From: Brockia lithotrophica
Lineage (GTDB): Bacteria; Bacillota; Bacilli; Thermicanales; DSM-22653
Length of the DNA: 64,000 nt
Assembly: GCF_003633725.1 (NCBI RefSeq)
Contig: NZ_RBIJ01000004.1
Span: forward strand, 62,001-126,000
Direction of reading: 5' to 3'
Shown here: positions 1-7,339 of the stretch, in pieces
How positions within the stretch are numbered: the stretch's first letter is position 1
Layout: each line of letters starts with the position of its first letter
Notes under the pieces: model-generated
What the model saw: the letters and a program-made list of their open reading frames with translations, nothing else
Told to the model about the DNA's origin: nothing
The model's database searches: none
Program-made: the position numbers and the translations under genes

Positions 1-1
1 G

Positions 2-421
2 CGCTACGTGTCCTTCCCGGAGCTCCTCGCCCTTTCCGACGTTCTGGTCGTGCTCGTCCCCTACGCTCCGGAGCTTCGGCATCGCATTGGCGCGGAGGAA
101 ATCCGCGCCATGAAGAGCGGAGCGATCCTCATCGTCGCCTCCCGCGGGGGGATCGTGGACGAGGCGGCGGTGGCGGAAGCGCTCGCGACGGGCCACCTCT
201 TTGCCGCGGGCTTCGACGTGTACGAAGTCGAACCCCTTCCCGAGGATTCCCCCCTCCGTCGGGCGCCGCGCGTCCTTCTCCTTCCGCACATCGGAAGCGC
301 CACGGAGGAGACGCGGGCGGCCATGGCGCGTCTCGCGGTGGACAACGTGGTCCGGGTCCTCCGCGGGCTTCCCCCACAAACTCCCGTTCCCGAGTGTGCG
401 GACCTCGCGGGAAAGTCGTGA
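2..421 (+). CDS. D-isomer specific 2-hydroxyacid dehydrogenase, C-terminal part (5' truncated by window edge)
   Basis: This is the last ~139 residues of an NAD(P)-dependent 2-hydroxyacid dehydrogenase. The open frame enters from the left edge, so the start is outside the window. The family reduces 2-keto acids such as glyoxylate, hydroxypyruvate or phosphohydroxypyruvate reversibly. Visible hallmarks are the segment ASRGGIVDEAAVAEAL carrying the substrate-binding Arg, DVYEVEPLP carrying the catalytic-pair Glu, and LPHIGSATEETR carrying the catalytic His. There is no C-terminal ACT domain: the protein ends about 35 residues after the His motif, which fits a glyoxylate or hydroxypyruvate reductase type better than a long SerA. 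The exact substrate cannot be told from this fragment. Aconitase follows 100 bp downstream on the same strand. Confidence 0.88.
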   Translation, partial: RYVSFPELLALSDVLVVLVPYAPELRHRIGAEEIRAMKSGAILIVASRGGIVDEAAVAEALATGHLFAAGFDVYEVEPLPEDSPLRRAPRVLLLPHIGSATEETRAAMARLAVDNVVRVLRGLPPQTPVPECADLAGKS

Positions 422-520
422 GGGCTTTGCGCTAAACGGCCTTCGGCTCTCCTCCGCGGCGAAAAAGAACTTCGAAAGGAACCTTCCGAAATCGTTCCGT
501 ACCGAAAAGGGTGAGCCGAC

Positions 521-3313
521 GTGTCCCGAGGAACCTTTACCTTTGATGTCTGCGCCGTGCGCGCCGAGGTCTTGCGCACGCTCGATGCGGGCGGGCGGTC
601 CGTGCGGATCGTAGACCTCTCCCGACTGGACGAGCTCACGGACGGCGCCGTACGCCGCCTCCCCTTTGCCCTGCGCATCTTCCTCGAAGGGATCTTGCGC
701 CACCTCCCGTGTCCAACCGCTCCCTACCGTGCCGAAGCCGGAAAGCGCGCCGACTTTGCCGACCTTGCTGCGGCGGCGCGCCGCCTTCTCGCGTACGGGG
801 GATTTGCGGAGGCGGGAGAGGCGACGGCGGAGGGCGGAGACGTCCCCTTCTACCCTTCGCGCATCCTCCTTCAAGACTACACGGGAGTTCCCCTCGTCGC
901 CGACTTGGCGGCGCTGAGGGACGCCGTGGCGGAACGGGGCGTAGATCCGCTGCGCGTAAACCCCGTTCTCCCCGTAGACCTCGTGATCGACCACTCCGTG
1001 AGCGTCGAAGCGTACGGCACACCCGACGCCCTCGAACGAAACCGCGAAATCGAGTTCGAGCGCAACCGCGAGCGCTTCCGCTTTTTGCGCTGGGCGCAGA
1101 ACTCCTTCGCGAACTTCCGCGTCGTGCCCCCGGGGAGCGGCATCGTCCATCAAGTAAACCTCGAGTACCTCGCGCGCGTCGTCGAAGTGCGCGGGGAGGA
1201 CGAACCTTGGGCCTTTTTCGATACGCTCGTAGGCACGGACTCGCATACGACGATGGTGAACGGGCTCGGCGTACTCGGGTGGGGCGTCGGCGGGATCGAA
1301 GCGGAGGCCGCCATGCTCGGCCGTCCCCTCGTATACCGCCTCCCGGAAGTCGTCGGCGTAGAGCTCACCGGACGACTCCCCGAAGGGCGAACGGCGACGG
1401 ACCTCGTGCTCACGCTCACCCACCTCTTCCGCCGCATCGGCGTGGTGGGCAAGATCATCGAATTCACTGGCTCCGGCGTACAAGCCCTGACCGTCGCCGA
1501 CCGCGCGACGGTGAGCAACATGGCACCGGAGTACGGGGCGACGGCGGCCCTCTTTCCCGTGGACGACGCCACCCTTCGCTACCTCGAACTCACGGGCCGT
1601 GCGCCGGAACACGTCGCCCTCGTGCACGCCTACCTCGAAGCGCAGGGAATGTTCGGCGGAGCGGCGCGGGGAGAAAGGCGGTACGCCCTCGAGATCTCCT
1701 TCGACCTCGGAAGCGTCGAGGCGACCGTGGCCGGGCCCAAGCGCCCGCACGAGACGGTTGTCCTGCGCGAGGTGCGGGACGCCTTCCGAAGCGCCCTCGA
1801 GCGTCCGCGGGAGGCGGACGGATACGGAAAGTCGGGTGCCGAGGCGACACGCGAGGTGGCCTTGGACATAGGTGGGCGTTCCTACGCCCTGCGCCACGGA
1901 AGCGTGGTGCTCGCGGCGATCACGAGCTGTACGAACACGTCCAACCCCTCCCTCATGCTCATGGCGGGGCTCGTGGCGAAGAAGGCGCGTGCCTTTGGCC
2001 TCCGCGTCCCCGCGTACGTGAAGACTTCGCTCTCCCCCGGGTCGCAGGCGGTCACGCGCTACCTCCGCGAGGCAGGCCTCCTTTCGGCTTTGGAGGAATT
2101 GGGCTTCCACGTAGTCGGGTACGGGTGCATGACGTGCATTGGCAATTCCGGTCCCTTGCCGGAGCCTGTGGAGCGGGCGATCCGCGAGGGAGACCTCGTC
2201 GTCGCTTCCGTCCTGAGCGGAAATCGGAACTTCGAAGGGCGGATCCACCCGCTGGTCAAGGCGAACTACCTCGCCTCGCCGCCGCTCGTCGTGGCCTTTG
2301 CCCTCGCGGGGCGCGTGGACGTGGACTGGGCGACGGAGCCTTTGGGATTTGCCCCGGACGGACGGCCCGTATACCTCCGCGACCTCTGGCCTTCTTCCGA
2401 AGAAGTCGAAGAGCTCCTCTTCCGCGTCGTGACCCCCGAGACGTTTCGCGCGGTGTACTCCCGGATTTTCGAAGGCGACGCGCGCTGGCAGGGACTCGAC
2501 GCCCCCCGGGACGTCCGCTTCGCCTGGGAGGAAGACTCCACGTACATCCGCCGCCCACCCTTCTTCGACGACCTGCCGCCCAGCGCCCCTCCCCTCGAAG
2601 ACATCCTCCACGCCCGCGCGCTCCTCGTCTTAGGCGACTACATCACGACGGACCACATTTCCCCTGCGGGGACAATCCCTGCCGATTCGCCGGCCGGGCG
2701 CTACCTGCAGGAGCGGGGGGTTTCGCCCCGCGACTTTGGCACATACGGGACGCGCCGCGGGAACCACGAGGTCATGGTGCGGGGGACCTTTGCCCACCTT
2801 CGCCTTCGCAACGCCCTGGCGGGTGGCAAAGAAGGGGGGATCACCCGCCACTTCCCGAGCGGCGAACTCCTCTCGATCTACGAGGCGGCGGAGCGCTACC
2901 GCGCCGAAGGGGTTCCCCTCCTCGTCTTTGCCGGCAAGGCGTACGGGACGGGCTCTTCCCGCGACTGGGCGGCAAAGGGGACCCGGCTTCTCGGGGTGCG
3001 GGCCGTGATTGCCGAGAGCTTCGAGCGGATCCACCGGAGCAACCTCGTGGGCATGGGCGTACTCCCGCTGGAACTCCCCCCTGCCACCAGGGTGTCCGAC
3101 CTCGCGCTTACGGGGGAGGAACTCTTCGACCTCCGCGGCCTCTCCGCGCTCGAACCCCTCGGTACGGTCGAGCTCGTCGTGCACCGTCCGGACGGAACCG
3201 CGGACGTATATCTCCTGCGCGTACGCATCGACAGCGACGAGGAACTCCGGGACTTTCGCGAAGGAGGGCTTCTCCCCGCCGTCGCGCGTGAGATCATCCG
3301 TTCCCGAGGGTAA
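521..3313 (+). CDS. acnA: Aconitate hydratase A (aconitase, [4Fe-4S])
   Basis: A 930-residue aconitase that interconverts citrate and isocitrate in the TCA cycle. Length and domain order match the AcnA/IRP1 branch: three N-terminal domains holding the cluster, a linker, and a C-terminal swivel domain from about residue 690 (ALLVLGDYITTDHISPAGTI). The cluster cysteines are in ITSCTNTSNP and GYGCMTCIGNSG. The swivel substrate motif is YGTGSSRDWAAKG. The GTG start is preceded by AAAGGGTGAG. The 100-bp gap upstream holds a short dyad (471-490) but no convincing promoter, so it may be cotranscribed with the dehydrogenase. Family members can also bind RNA when the cluster is lost; nothing here tests that. 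Confidence 0.95.
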   Translation: MSRGTFTFDVCAVRAEVLRTLDAGGRSVRIVDLSRLDELTDGAVRRLPFALRIFLEGILRHLPCPTAPYRAEAGKRADFADLAAAARRLLAYGGFAEAGEATAEGGDVPFYPSRILLQDYTGVPLVADLAALRDAVAERGVDPLRVNPVLPVDLVIDHSVSVEAYGTPDALERNREIEFERNRERFRFLRWAQNSFANFRVVPPGSGIVHQVNLEYLARVVEVRGEDEPWAFFDTLVGTDSHTTMVNGLGVLGWGVGGIEAEAAMLGRPLVYRLPEVVGVELTGRLPEGRTATDLVLTLTHLFRRIGVVGKIIEFTGSGVQALTVADRATVSNMAPEYGATAALFPVDDATLRYLELTGRAPEHVALVHAYLEAQGMFGGAARGERRYALEISFDLGSVEATVAGPKRPHETVVLREVRDAFRSALERPREADGYGKSGAEATREVALDIGGRSYALRHGSVVLAAITSCTNTSNPSLMLMAGLVAKKARAFGLRVPAYVKTSLSPGSQAVTRYLREAGLLSALEELGFHVVGYGCMTCIGNSGPLPEPVERAIREGDLVVASVLSGNRNFEGRIHPLVKANYLASPPLVVAFALAGRVDVDWATEPLGFAPDGRPVYLRDLWPSSEEVEELLFRVVTPETFRAVYSRIFEGDARWQGLDAPRDVRFAWEEDSTYIRRPPFFDDLPPSAPPLEDILHARALLVLGDYITTDHISPAGTIPADSPAGRYLQERGVSPRDFGTYGTRRGNHEVMVRGTFAHLRLRNALAGGKEGGITRHFPSGELLSIYEAAERYRAEGVPLLVFAGKAYGTGSSRDWAAKGTRLLGVRAVIAESFERIHRSNLVGMGVLPLELPPATRVSDLALTGEELFDLRGLSALEPLGTVELVVHRPDGTADVYLLRVRIDSDEELRDFREGGLLPAVAREIIRSRG

Positions 3314-3351
3314 CGCGCGAGACGCCTCCGTCCCGCCGGTCGGATTTGCGG

Positions 3352-3379
3352 CCTCGGGCTCCGAAGGGGGAGCCCGAGG
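3352..3379 (+). terminator. Hairpin after acnA, probable terminator
   Basis: A perfect 11-bp stem (CCTCGGGCTCC paired with GGAGCCCGAGG, loop GAAGGG) starts 39 bp after the acnA stop. There is no clean T-run after it, only ACTCCTATT, so termination may be partial or assisted. It isolates acnA from the transporter promoter that begins 8 bp later. Confidence 0.6.
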
Positions 3380-3386
3380 ACTCCTA

Positions 3387-3415
3387 TTGCATAACTATGC
3401 GTCTCTATGTATACT
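3387..3415 (+). promoter_or_regulatory. SigA-type promoter of the amino-acid ABC transporter
   Basis: TTGCAT (3387-3392), a 17-bp spacer and TATACT (3410-3415) make a good vegetative promoter in a locally AT-rich island. Predicted transcription start is near 3422, giving a leader of about 110 nt before the binding-protein gene. Confidence 0.72.
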
Positions 3416-3420
3416 TACAT
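3389..3420 (+). promoter_or_regulatory. Two tandem dyads over the transporter promoter (ArgR/AhrC-like operator candidate)
   Basis: GCATA-AC-TATGC (3389-3400) and ATGTA-TACT-TACAT (3407-3420) are both perfect inverted repeats. Their centres are 19 bp apart, about two helical turns. The first overlaps the -35 hexamer and the second the -10. Their shape resembles paired ARG boxes, with one or two departures from the consensus in each. Position and symmetry are seen directly; assignment to an ArgR-type repressor is inference from the adjacent amino-acid transporter. Confidence 0.5.
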
Positions 3421-3530
3421 CCATCGACATCGCCTCGCCTCTGCGGGAAATGCGGGGGCGGTCGTCGCGGCGAAAAAAAAGCAGAGTTTCGGATTTCCGA
3501 CAGGACGGAACGGAAACGGGGGGATCGCGC

Positions 3531-4352
3531 GTGCTGCGCGGCATTCGGCTGTCCAAGAGGTCGGCGTTTTTGGGGATTCTCGTCTTCGCCCTCGCCTTGG
3601 CCCTCGGGGCTTGCGGGAAAGGCCAGGAGGCGGCAAATTCTCCGGGAAGCACGGCGGCAAACGCAGGCGGTAAGGTCTACATCGTGGGGACGGATGCAGC
3701 CTACAAGCCGTTCGAGTACGTGAACGACAAGGGAGAAATTGTCGGCACGGACATCGAGCTCATCAAGAAGCTTGCGGAGATCGGGGGCTTCCGCGTGGAC
3801 ATCCGGAACATCGGCTGGGATGCCCTCTTCCAGGCCGTGCAAAACGGCGAGGTGGATATGGCAATTTCCGCGATTACGATCACGGACGAGCGGAAGAAGA
3901 CCTACGACTTTACGCAGCCGTACTTCGAGGCCCACCAGCTCATCGTATCCCGTGCGGACCATCCCGTAAGGAGCGTCGAGGATTTGAAAAACGGGACCTT
4001 CCCCGTCGGCGTGCAAAACGGCACCACGGGGCACGAGGTCGTCAAGAAGATCCTGGGGGACACGAACCCGCGCATCCGCTCCTTCGAAAACACGCCGTAC
4101 GCCTTGAAAGAGCTCGAGAACGGCGGTGTAGGCGCCGTGGTGGCGGACAACGCCGTCGTGGACCTCTACGTGAAGGAAAACCCCGGCTCCAAGCTCGTCA
4201 CCGCCGACGATCCCATGTTTGAAAAGGAATACTACGGGATCATGGTGAAGAAGGGGAATGCGGAGCTCCTCAACCTCCTGAATTCCGCGCTCGACAAGGC
4301 CAAGAAGCAGGGACTCCTCAAGCAGATCTTCGGCGCGGGCGCCGTCGAATAA
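3531..4352 (+). CDS. Amino-acid ABC transporter substrate-binding lipoprotein
   Basis: A 273-residue periplasmic-binding-protein type II lipoprotein. The N terminus has a charged start, a hydrophobic stretch and the lipobox LALGAC, so the mature protein is anchored by a lipidated Cys on the outer face of the membrane. The solute-binding domain follows: GTDAAYKPFEYVNDKG, the hinge region GTDIELIK, DERKKTYDFTQPYFE, and VGVQNGTTGHE, all typical of the polar/basic amino-acid (ArtJ/GlnH) group. Start GTG has a G-rich ribosome site about 10 nt upstream. A longer open frame begins inside acnA but lacks a signal peptide at its own start. The operator-like dyads upstream favour arginine or another basic amino acid as ligand, but this is inference. 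Confidence 0.9.
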   Translation: MLRGIRLSKRSAFLGILVFALALALGACGKGQEAANSPGSTAANAGGKVYIVGTDAAYKPFEYVNDKGEIVGTDIELIKKLAEIGGFRVDIRNIGWDALFQAVQNGEVDMAISAITITDERKKTYDFTQPYFEAHQLIVSRADHPVRSVEDLKNGTFPVGVQNGTTGHEVVKKILGDTNPRIRSFENTPYALKELENGGVGAVVADNAVVDLYVKENPGSKLVTADDPMFEKEYYGIMVKKGNAELLNLLNSALDKAKKQGLLKQIFGAGAVE

Positions 4353-4395
4353 GCCTCCCCGTTCCGGGGCCCCGCCCAAGGAGGTTGGACGAACG

Positions 4396-5097
4396 ATCGG
4401 TGGGGAACTCGCGCAACTCGCGGCACTGAACTTTCGCTGGGACATCCTCGCCCACTACCAAGACCTCATCGTACGGGGCATCGGCTACACGCTCTTTTTC
4501 GCCCTCGCCGGCGAGGCGATCGGCCTCCTCCTCGGCCTCGTCCTCGCCTTTGCCCGTCTTTCCCGCAATCCCTTCGTGCGGGTGCCGGCGTCTGCTTACG
4601 TGGACGTGTTCCGCGGCACCCCGCTTTTCGTGCAGATCTTCATCATCCACTTCGCGGTAATCCCGGCAATTTTTGGGGCTTCTCAGGGCCCCGTGGTAAG
4701 TGGCGTCGTCGCCCTGGGTCTCAACAGCGCGGCATATGTGGCGGAAATCTTTCGGGCGGGGATCCAGTCCGTGGCGCGCGGGCAGATGGAAGCGGCCCGT
4801 TCCCTCGGCCTCACCCACGGACAGGCGATGCGGTACGTGATCTTGCCCCAGGCCCTTCGGCGCGTCCTTCCGCCCCTCACGAACGAGTTCATCGCCCTTC
4901 TCAAAGACTCTTCGCTTCTCGCCGCGATTTCCGCGCCGGAACTCACCTTTGCGGCGCGGACGATCCTCGGAGCGACGCTCCGTCCCTGGGAAGCCTTTTT
5001 GCCCGTAGCTGCCCTCTACTTCGTCCTGACGACGATCTTCACGCAGGTTTCGTACGCGCTTGAACGGAGGTTTGCCCATGGCCGAAGCGACGAATGA
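4396..5097 (+). CDS. Amino-acid ABC transporter permease (non-canonical or uncertain start)
   Basis: A His/Glu/Gln/Arg-type inner-membrane permease that works with the neighbouring binding protein and ATPase. It shows the family motifs [15 protein letters not shown] and the EAA loop around [16 protein letters not shown]. The only ATG in frame (4576) would remove the first membrane helix ([18 protein letters not shown], coded from about 4471). The frame is open upstream and a strong AAGGAGGT site lies at 4378-4385, but no ATG, GTG or TTG in frame follows it. The best-spaced codon is ATC at 4396; a CTG at 4426 is another choice. I place the start at ATC with low certainty. The end overlaps the ATPase gene by 20 bp, indicating translational coupling. 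Confidence 0.75.
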   Translation: MGGELAQLAALNFRWDILAHYQDLIVRGIGYTLFFALAGEAIGLLLGLVLAFARLSRNPFVRVPASAYVDVFRGTPLFVQIFIIHFAVIPAIFGASQGPVVSGVVALGLNSAAYVAEIFRAGIQSVARGQMEAARSLGLTHGQAMRYVILPQALRRVLPPLTNEFIALLKDSSLLAAISAPELTFAARTILGATLRPWEAFLPVAALYFVLTTIFTQVSYALERRFAHGRSDE

Positions 5098-5881
5098 GCA
5101 CACCCCTTTTGCGACGGCCGAAAAAGCGGCCGGCGGGGACACGCGGGACGTCCTCATTCGCACGGTCCGTCTGAACAAGTGGTTCGGCCGGCAACACGTC
5201 CTGCGGGACGTGGACTTCGTCGTGCACCGGGGCGAGGTCGTCGTCGTCATCGGCCCCTCTGGGTCGGGGAAGAGCACGCTCCTCCGCTGCCTCAACGGCC
5301 TCGAGACCTTCCAATCGGGAGAGGTGTACGTAGACGGCGTGCCGTTGCACGGCCCGGGGGTAAACCTCGATGCCGTGCGCCGCGAGCTCGGCATGGTCTT
5401 CCAGCAGTTCCACCTCTTTCCGCACCTCACCGTGCTCGACAACCTCACGCTCGCCCCGGTACTCGTGCGCAGGCGCCCGCGTCAGGATGCGGAAGAGGAG
5501 GCGCTCGCCCTGCTCGACAAGGTAGGTCTGCGGGATAAGGCGCGGGCGTTTCCCGACGAGCTGTCCGGCGGGCAAAAGCAACGCGTCGCCATCGCGCGCG
5601 CCCTCATGATGCGGCCCAAGGCGATGCTCTTCGACGAGCCTACGTCCGCCCTCGACCCCGAGATGGTGAAGGAAGTCCTCGACGTCATGCGGGAACTCGC
5701 CCGCGAAGGCATGACGATGGTCGTCGTCACCCACGAGATGGGGTTTGCCCGCGAGGTAGGCCACCGCGTGGTCTTCATGGACGAAGGACGGATCGTCGAG
5801 GAAGGTGCCCCCGAAGAGGTGTTCAATCGGCCGCGGGAAGAGCGCACGAAGGCCTTCCTCGGCAAGATCCTCCGGATATAG
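5078..5881 (+). CDS. Amino-acid ABC transporter ATP-binding protein
   Basis: A 267-residue ABC ATPase that drives the import complex. Walker A is GPSGSGKST, the signature is LSGGQKQR, Walker B is [12 protein letters not shown], and the switch His is in VVVTHEMGF. The sequence [15 protein letters not shown] is typical of GlnQ/ArtM-type ATPases. Chosen start is ATG 5078, preceded by ACGGAGG with 7-nt spacing; an earlier in-frame start at 5060 has no such site. It carries about 30 extra N-terminal residues before the ABC domain ([16 protein letters not shown]), without an obvious role. Last gene of the three-gene transport operon. Confidence 0.93.
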   Translation: MAEATNEHTPFATAEKAAGGDTRDVLIRTVRLNKWFGRQHVLRDVDFVVHRGEVVVVIGPSGSGKSTLLRCLNGLETFQSGEVYVDGVPLHGPGVNLDAVRRELGMVFQQFHLFPHLTVLDNLTLAPVLVRRRPRQDAEEEALALLDKVGLRDKARAFPDELSGGQKQRVAIARALMMRPKAMLFDEPTSALDPEMVKEVLDVMRELAREGMTMVVVTHEMGFAREVGHRVVFMDEGRIVEEGAPEEVFNRPREERTKAFLGKILRI

Positions 5882-5925
5882 CCGTATCCTCTCCTTTTCG
5901 CCTGTACACGTGTGCCCCATCGGCC

Positions 5926-6660
5926 TCAGAGGAAGAGGAGAAAGAGGATCCCGAAGGCGAGGAAGTTAGCGATCTCGATCACCCCGACGAACGCCGGGGT
6001 GATCTTTTGTGAGCGCGGCGTTCCGAGGTCGCGGGCCAAGGCGGGGAGGAAGAGGAGGGCGTAGGTCGGGCGGATGAGGGCGAACACCAGCGGGACGGCG
6101 ACGTGGTACGCGTGGGAAGCCCAAGCATACGTCGGGTTGCGCCGTTCGCGGAGGAGGCTCTTTACGTACAAACTTGAACCTACGGTCAGGGCGGCGAAGA
6201 GGAAGTACCCGTGCCAGGCGTCGGCGGTGAGCGTCCCGGCGCCCGACGTGGCGAGGAGCGGGTAGGGGAGCGACAGGAGGAAGGCCAGGGCGACGTAGGC
6301 GGGCATGGCCTTTTCCCGCCCCCGAAGGACCTCCCACGCGTAGACGAGGGCCGAGAGAATCCCTATGGCGAGAAAGCCGTAGAGCACGGGAACGTGGATG
6401 AGGGGCGGAAGGAGGAAGAGGATTCCCGCACCGGCGAGAACTCCCCCCCAGACGAGGGCATGCTCTTCGCGGAAGCGGCTTCGGAGGTAGCGGAGCCAGC
6501 CGCCCGCGGACAAAAAGAGAAGCCCAAGCCCGAAGGCCAAAGAGACGTTCCAAGCGGACGGGAAGCGGACGAAGCCGACGACGAGGGGCACGAAGAACAT
6601 AAACCACGCCCCGTGTTCCCGAGGGATGTAGGCGCGTACGGGTAAGGAAGAGCTCGCCAC
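5926..6660 (-). CDS. ywiC: YwiC-like integral membrane protein
   Basis: A 244-residue hydrophobic protein of the YwiC-like family, function unknown. The family hallmark YIPREHGAW is near the N terminus, followed by several hydrophobic helices (for example MFFVPLVVGFVRFPSAW and VYAWEVLRG after helix 4). Start: an open frame begins at 6759, but that GTG lies inside the predicted -10 element, and an ATG at 6726 has no ribosome site. The GTG at 6660 has GGAGTTGAGG just upstream and gives a normal family length, so I chose it. The gene is convergent with the transporter operon and divergent from ylxM-ffh. No clear terminator lies between 5881 and 5926. Confidence 0.8.
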   Translation of the reverse strand: MASSSLPVRAYIPREHGAWFMFFVPLVVGFVRFPSAWNVSLAFGLGLLFLSAGGWLRYLRSRFREEHALVWGGVLAGAGILFLLPPLIHVPVLYGFLAIGILSALVYAWEVLRGREKAMPAYVALAFLLSLPYPLLATSGAGTLTADAWHGYFLFAALTVGSSLYVKSLLRERRNPTYAWASHAYHVAVPLVFALIRPTYALLFLPALARDLGTPRSQKITPAFVGVIEIANFLAFGILFLLFL

Positions 6661-6749
6661 GGACCTCAACTCCGCTTTGGACGGGTGCACGGCCCATCCG
6701 TTTCTTGTACGCTGGTTCTCCGGCATAGCCGAACTGGGGAGTCGGGACC

Positions 6750-6758
6750 ATTGTACCA
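6750..6758 (-). promoter_or_regulatory. Extended -10 promoter of the ywiC-like gene
   Basis: On the minus strand TG-G-TACAAT is an extended -10 element with a one-base departure from TATAAT. The -35 region is poor. Predicted start of transcription is about 6743, which gives an ~80-nt leader to the GTG at 6660. Confidence 0.45.
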
Positions 6759-6818
6759 CGAGCGGGCGCCGGACGACACGGCGCCCATTTGCTTGTCAGG
6801 ATTTTATCCGAACAGGAC

Positions 6819-6847
6819 TTGACTTTTCCCCTTCCCTTCGGTATGCT
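6819..6847 (+). promoter_or_regulatory. SigA-type promoter of the ylxM-ffh-rpsP operon
   Basis: TTGACT (6819-6824), 17-bp spacer, TATGCT (6842-6847). Predicted transcript starts near 6854, about 30 nt before ylxM. Back-to-back with the ywiC-like promoter about 60 bp away. Confidence 0.75.
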
Positions 6848-6883
6848 CTCTTCGTCCTGAGCGAAGTGTGGAGGATGGGGTCG

Positions 6884-7333
6884 GTGGACGAAGAGGAGCG
6901 TTTGCGGCGGAAGGTGGAGGTCGGCGAGCTCCTGGACATCTACGGGGAACTTTTGCCTCCGCGCACGCGGGAGCTCCTCGTCCGCTATTACGAAGACGAC
7001 CTTTCCCTTGCGGAGCTCGCTGCGGAAGCGGGACGGACGCGCCAGTCCGTACACGAGCACCTGCGGCGCGGCGAGGCGCGCCTGCGCGCCTTTGAAGCCG
7101 CCCTCGGGCTTCGGCAAAAGAGGGAGCGTCTGCACGCCCTTCGCGCCGCCTTTGCCCGCCTCCTCGCGCAAGTTCCGCCCCCGTTTCGCGGCGAGGGGCA
7201 AAGGCTCCTGGAGGAACTCCGCCGTCTCGCGGAAGGAGACGACGATCCCCGAGAAGCGCACAAGACGTCCCGCGTTCCTCCGCCCGCCGGTCCGAGAAGA
7301 GGCGCACGGAGAGGCGATGGGGAGAAGGGGTGA
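6884..7333 (+). CDS. ylxM: YlxM family DNA-binding protein, SRP-operon regulator
   Basis: A 149-residue member of the YlxM/SatD helix-turn-helix family, always found next to ffh. In streptococci YlxM modulates signal recognition particle function. The helix-turn-helix core is RTRELLVRYYEDDLSLAELA followed by AGRTRQSVHEHLRRGEARL (roughly residues 25-70). The C-terminal half is extended and Arg/Pro-rich at its end (VPPPAGPRRGARRG), which is unusual compared with the ~110-residue Bacillus protein. Start: GTG 6884 is 9 nt from GTGGAGG. The in-frame ATG at 6875 abuts that site and is less likely. It is 6 bp from ffh and transcribed from the promoter at 6819-6847. Confidence 0.88.
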   Translation: MDEEERLRRKVEVGELLDIYGELLPPRTRELLVRYYEDDLSLAELAAEAGRTRQSVHEHLRRGEARLRAFEAALGLRQKRERLHALRAAFARLLAQVPPPFRGEGQRLLEELRRLAEGDDDPREAHKTSRVPPPAGPRRGARRGDGEKG

Positions 7334-7339
7334 AGAGCG

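Noticed and set aside
709-3291. 860-residue open frame over acnA
   Set aside because: Arg/Pro/Gly-rich shadow of acnA in another frame, no ribosome site or family.
4400-4430. GTG start for the permease at 4400
   Set aside because: Well placed for the ribosome site but out of frame; it hits a stop after nine codons.
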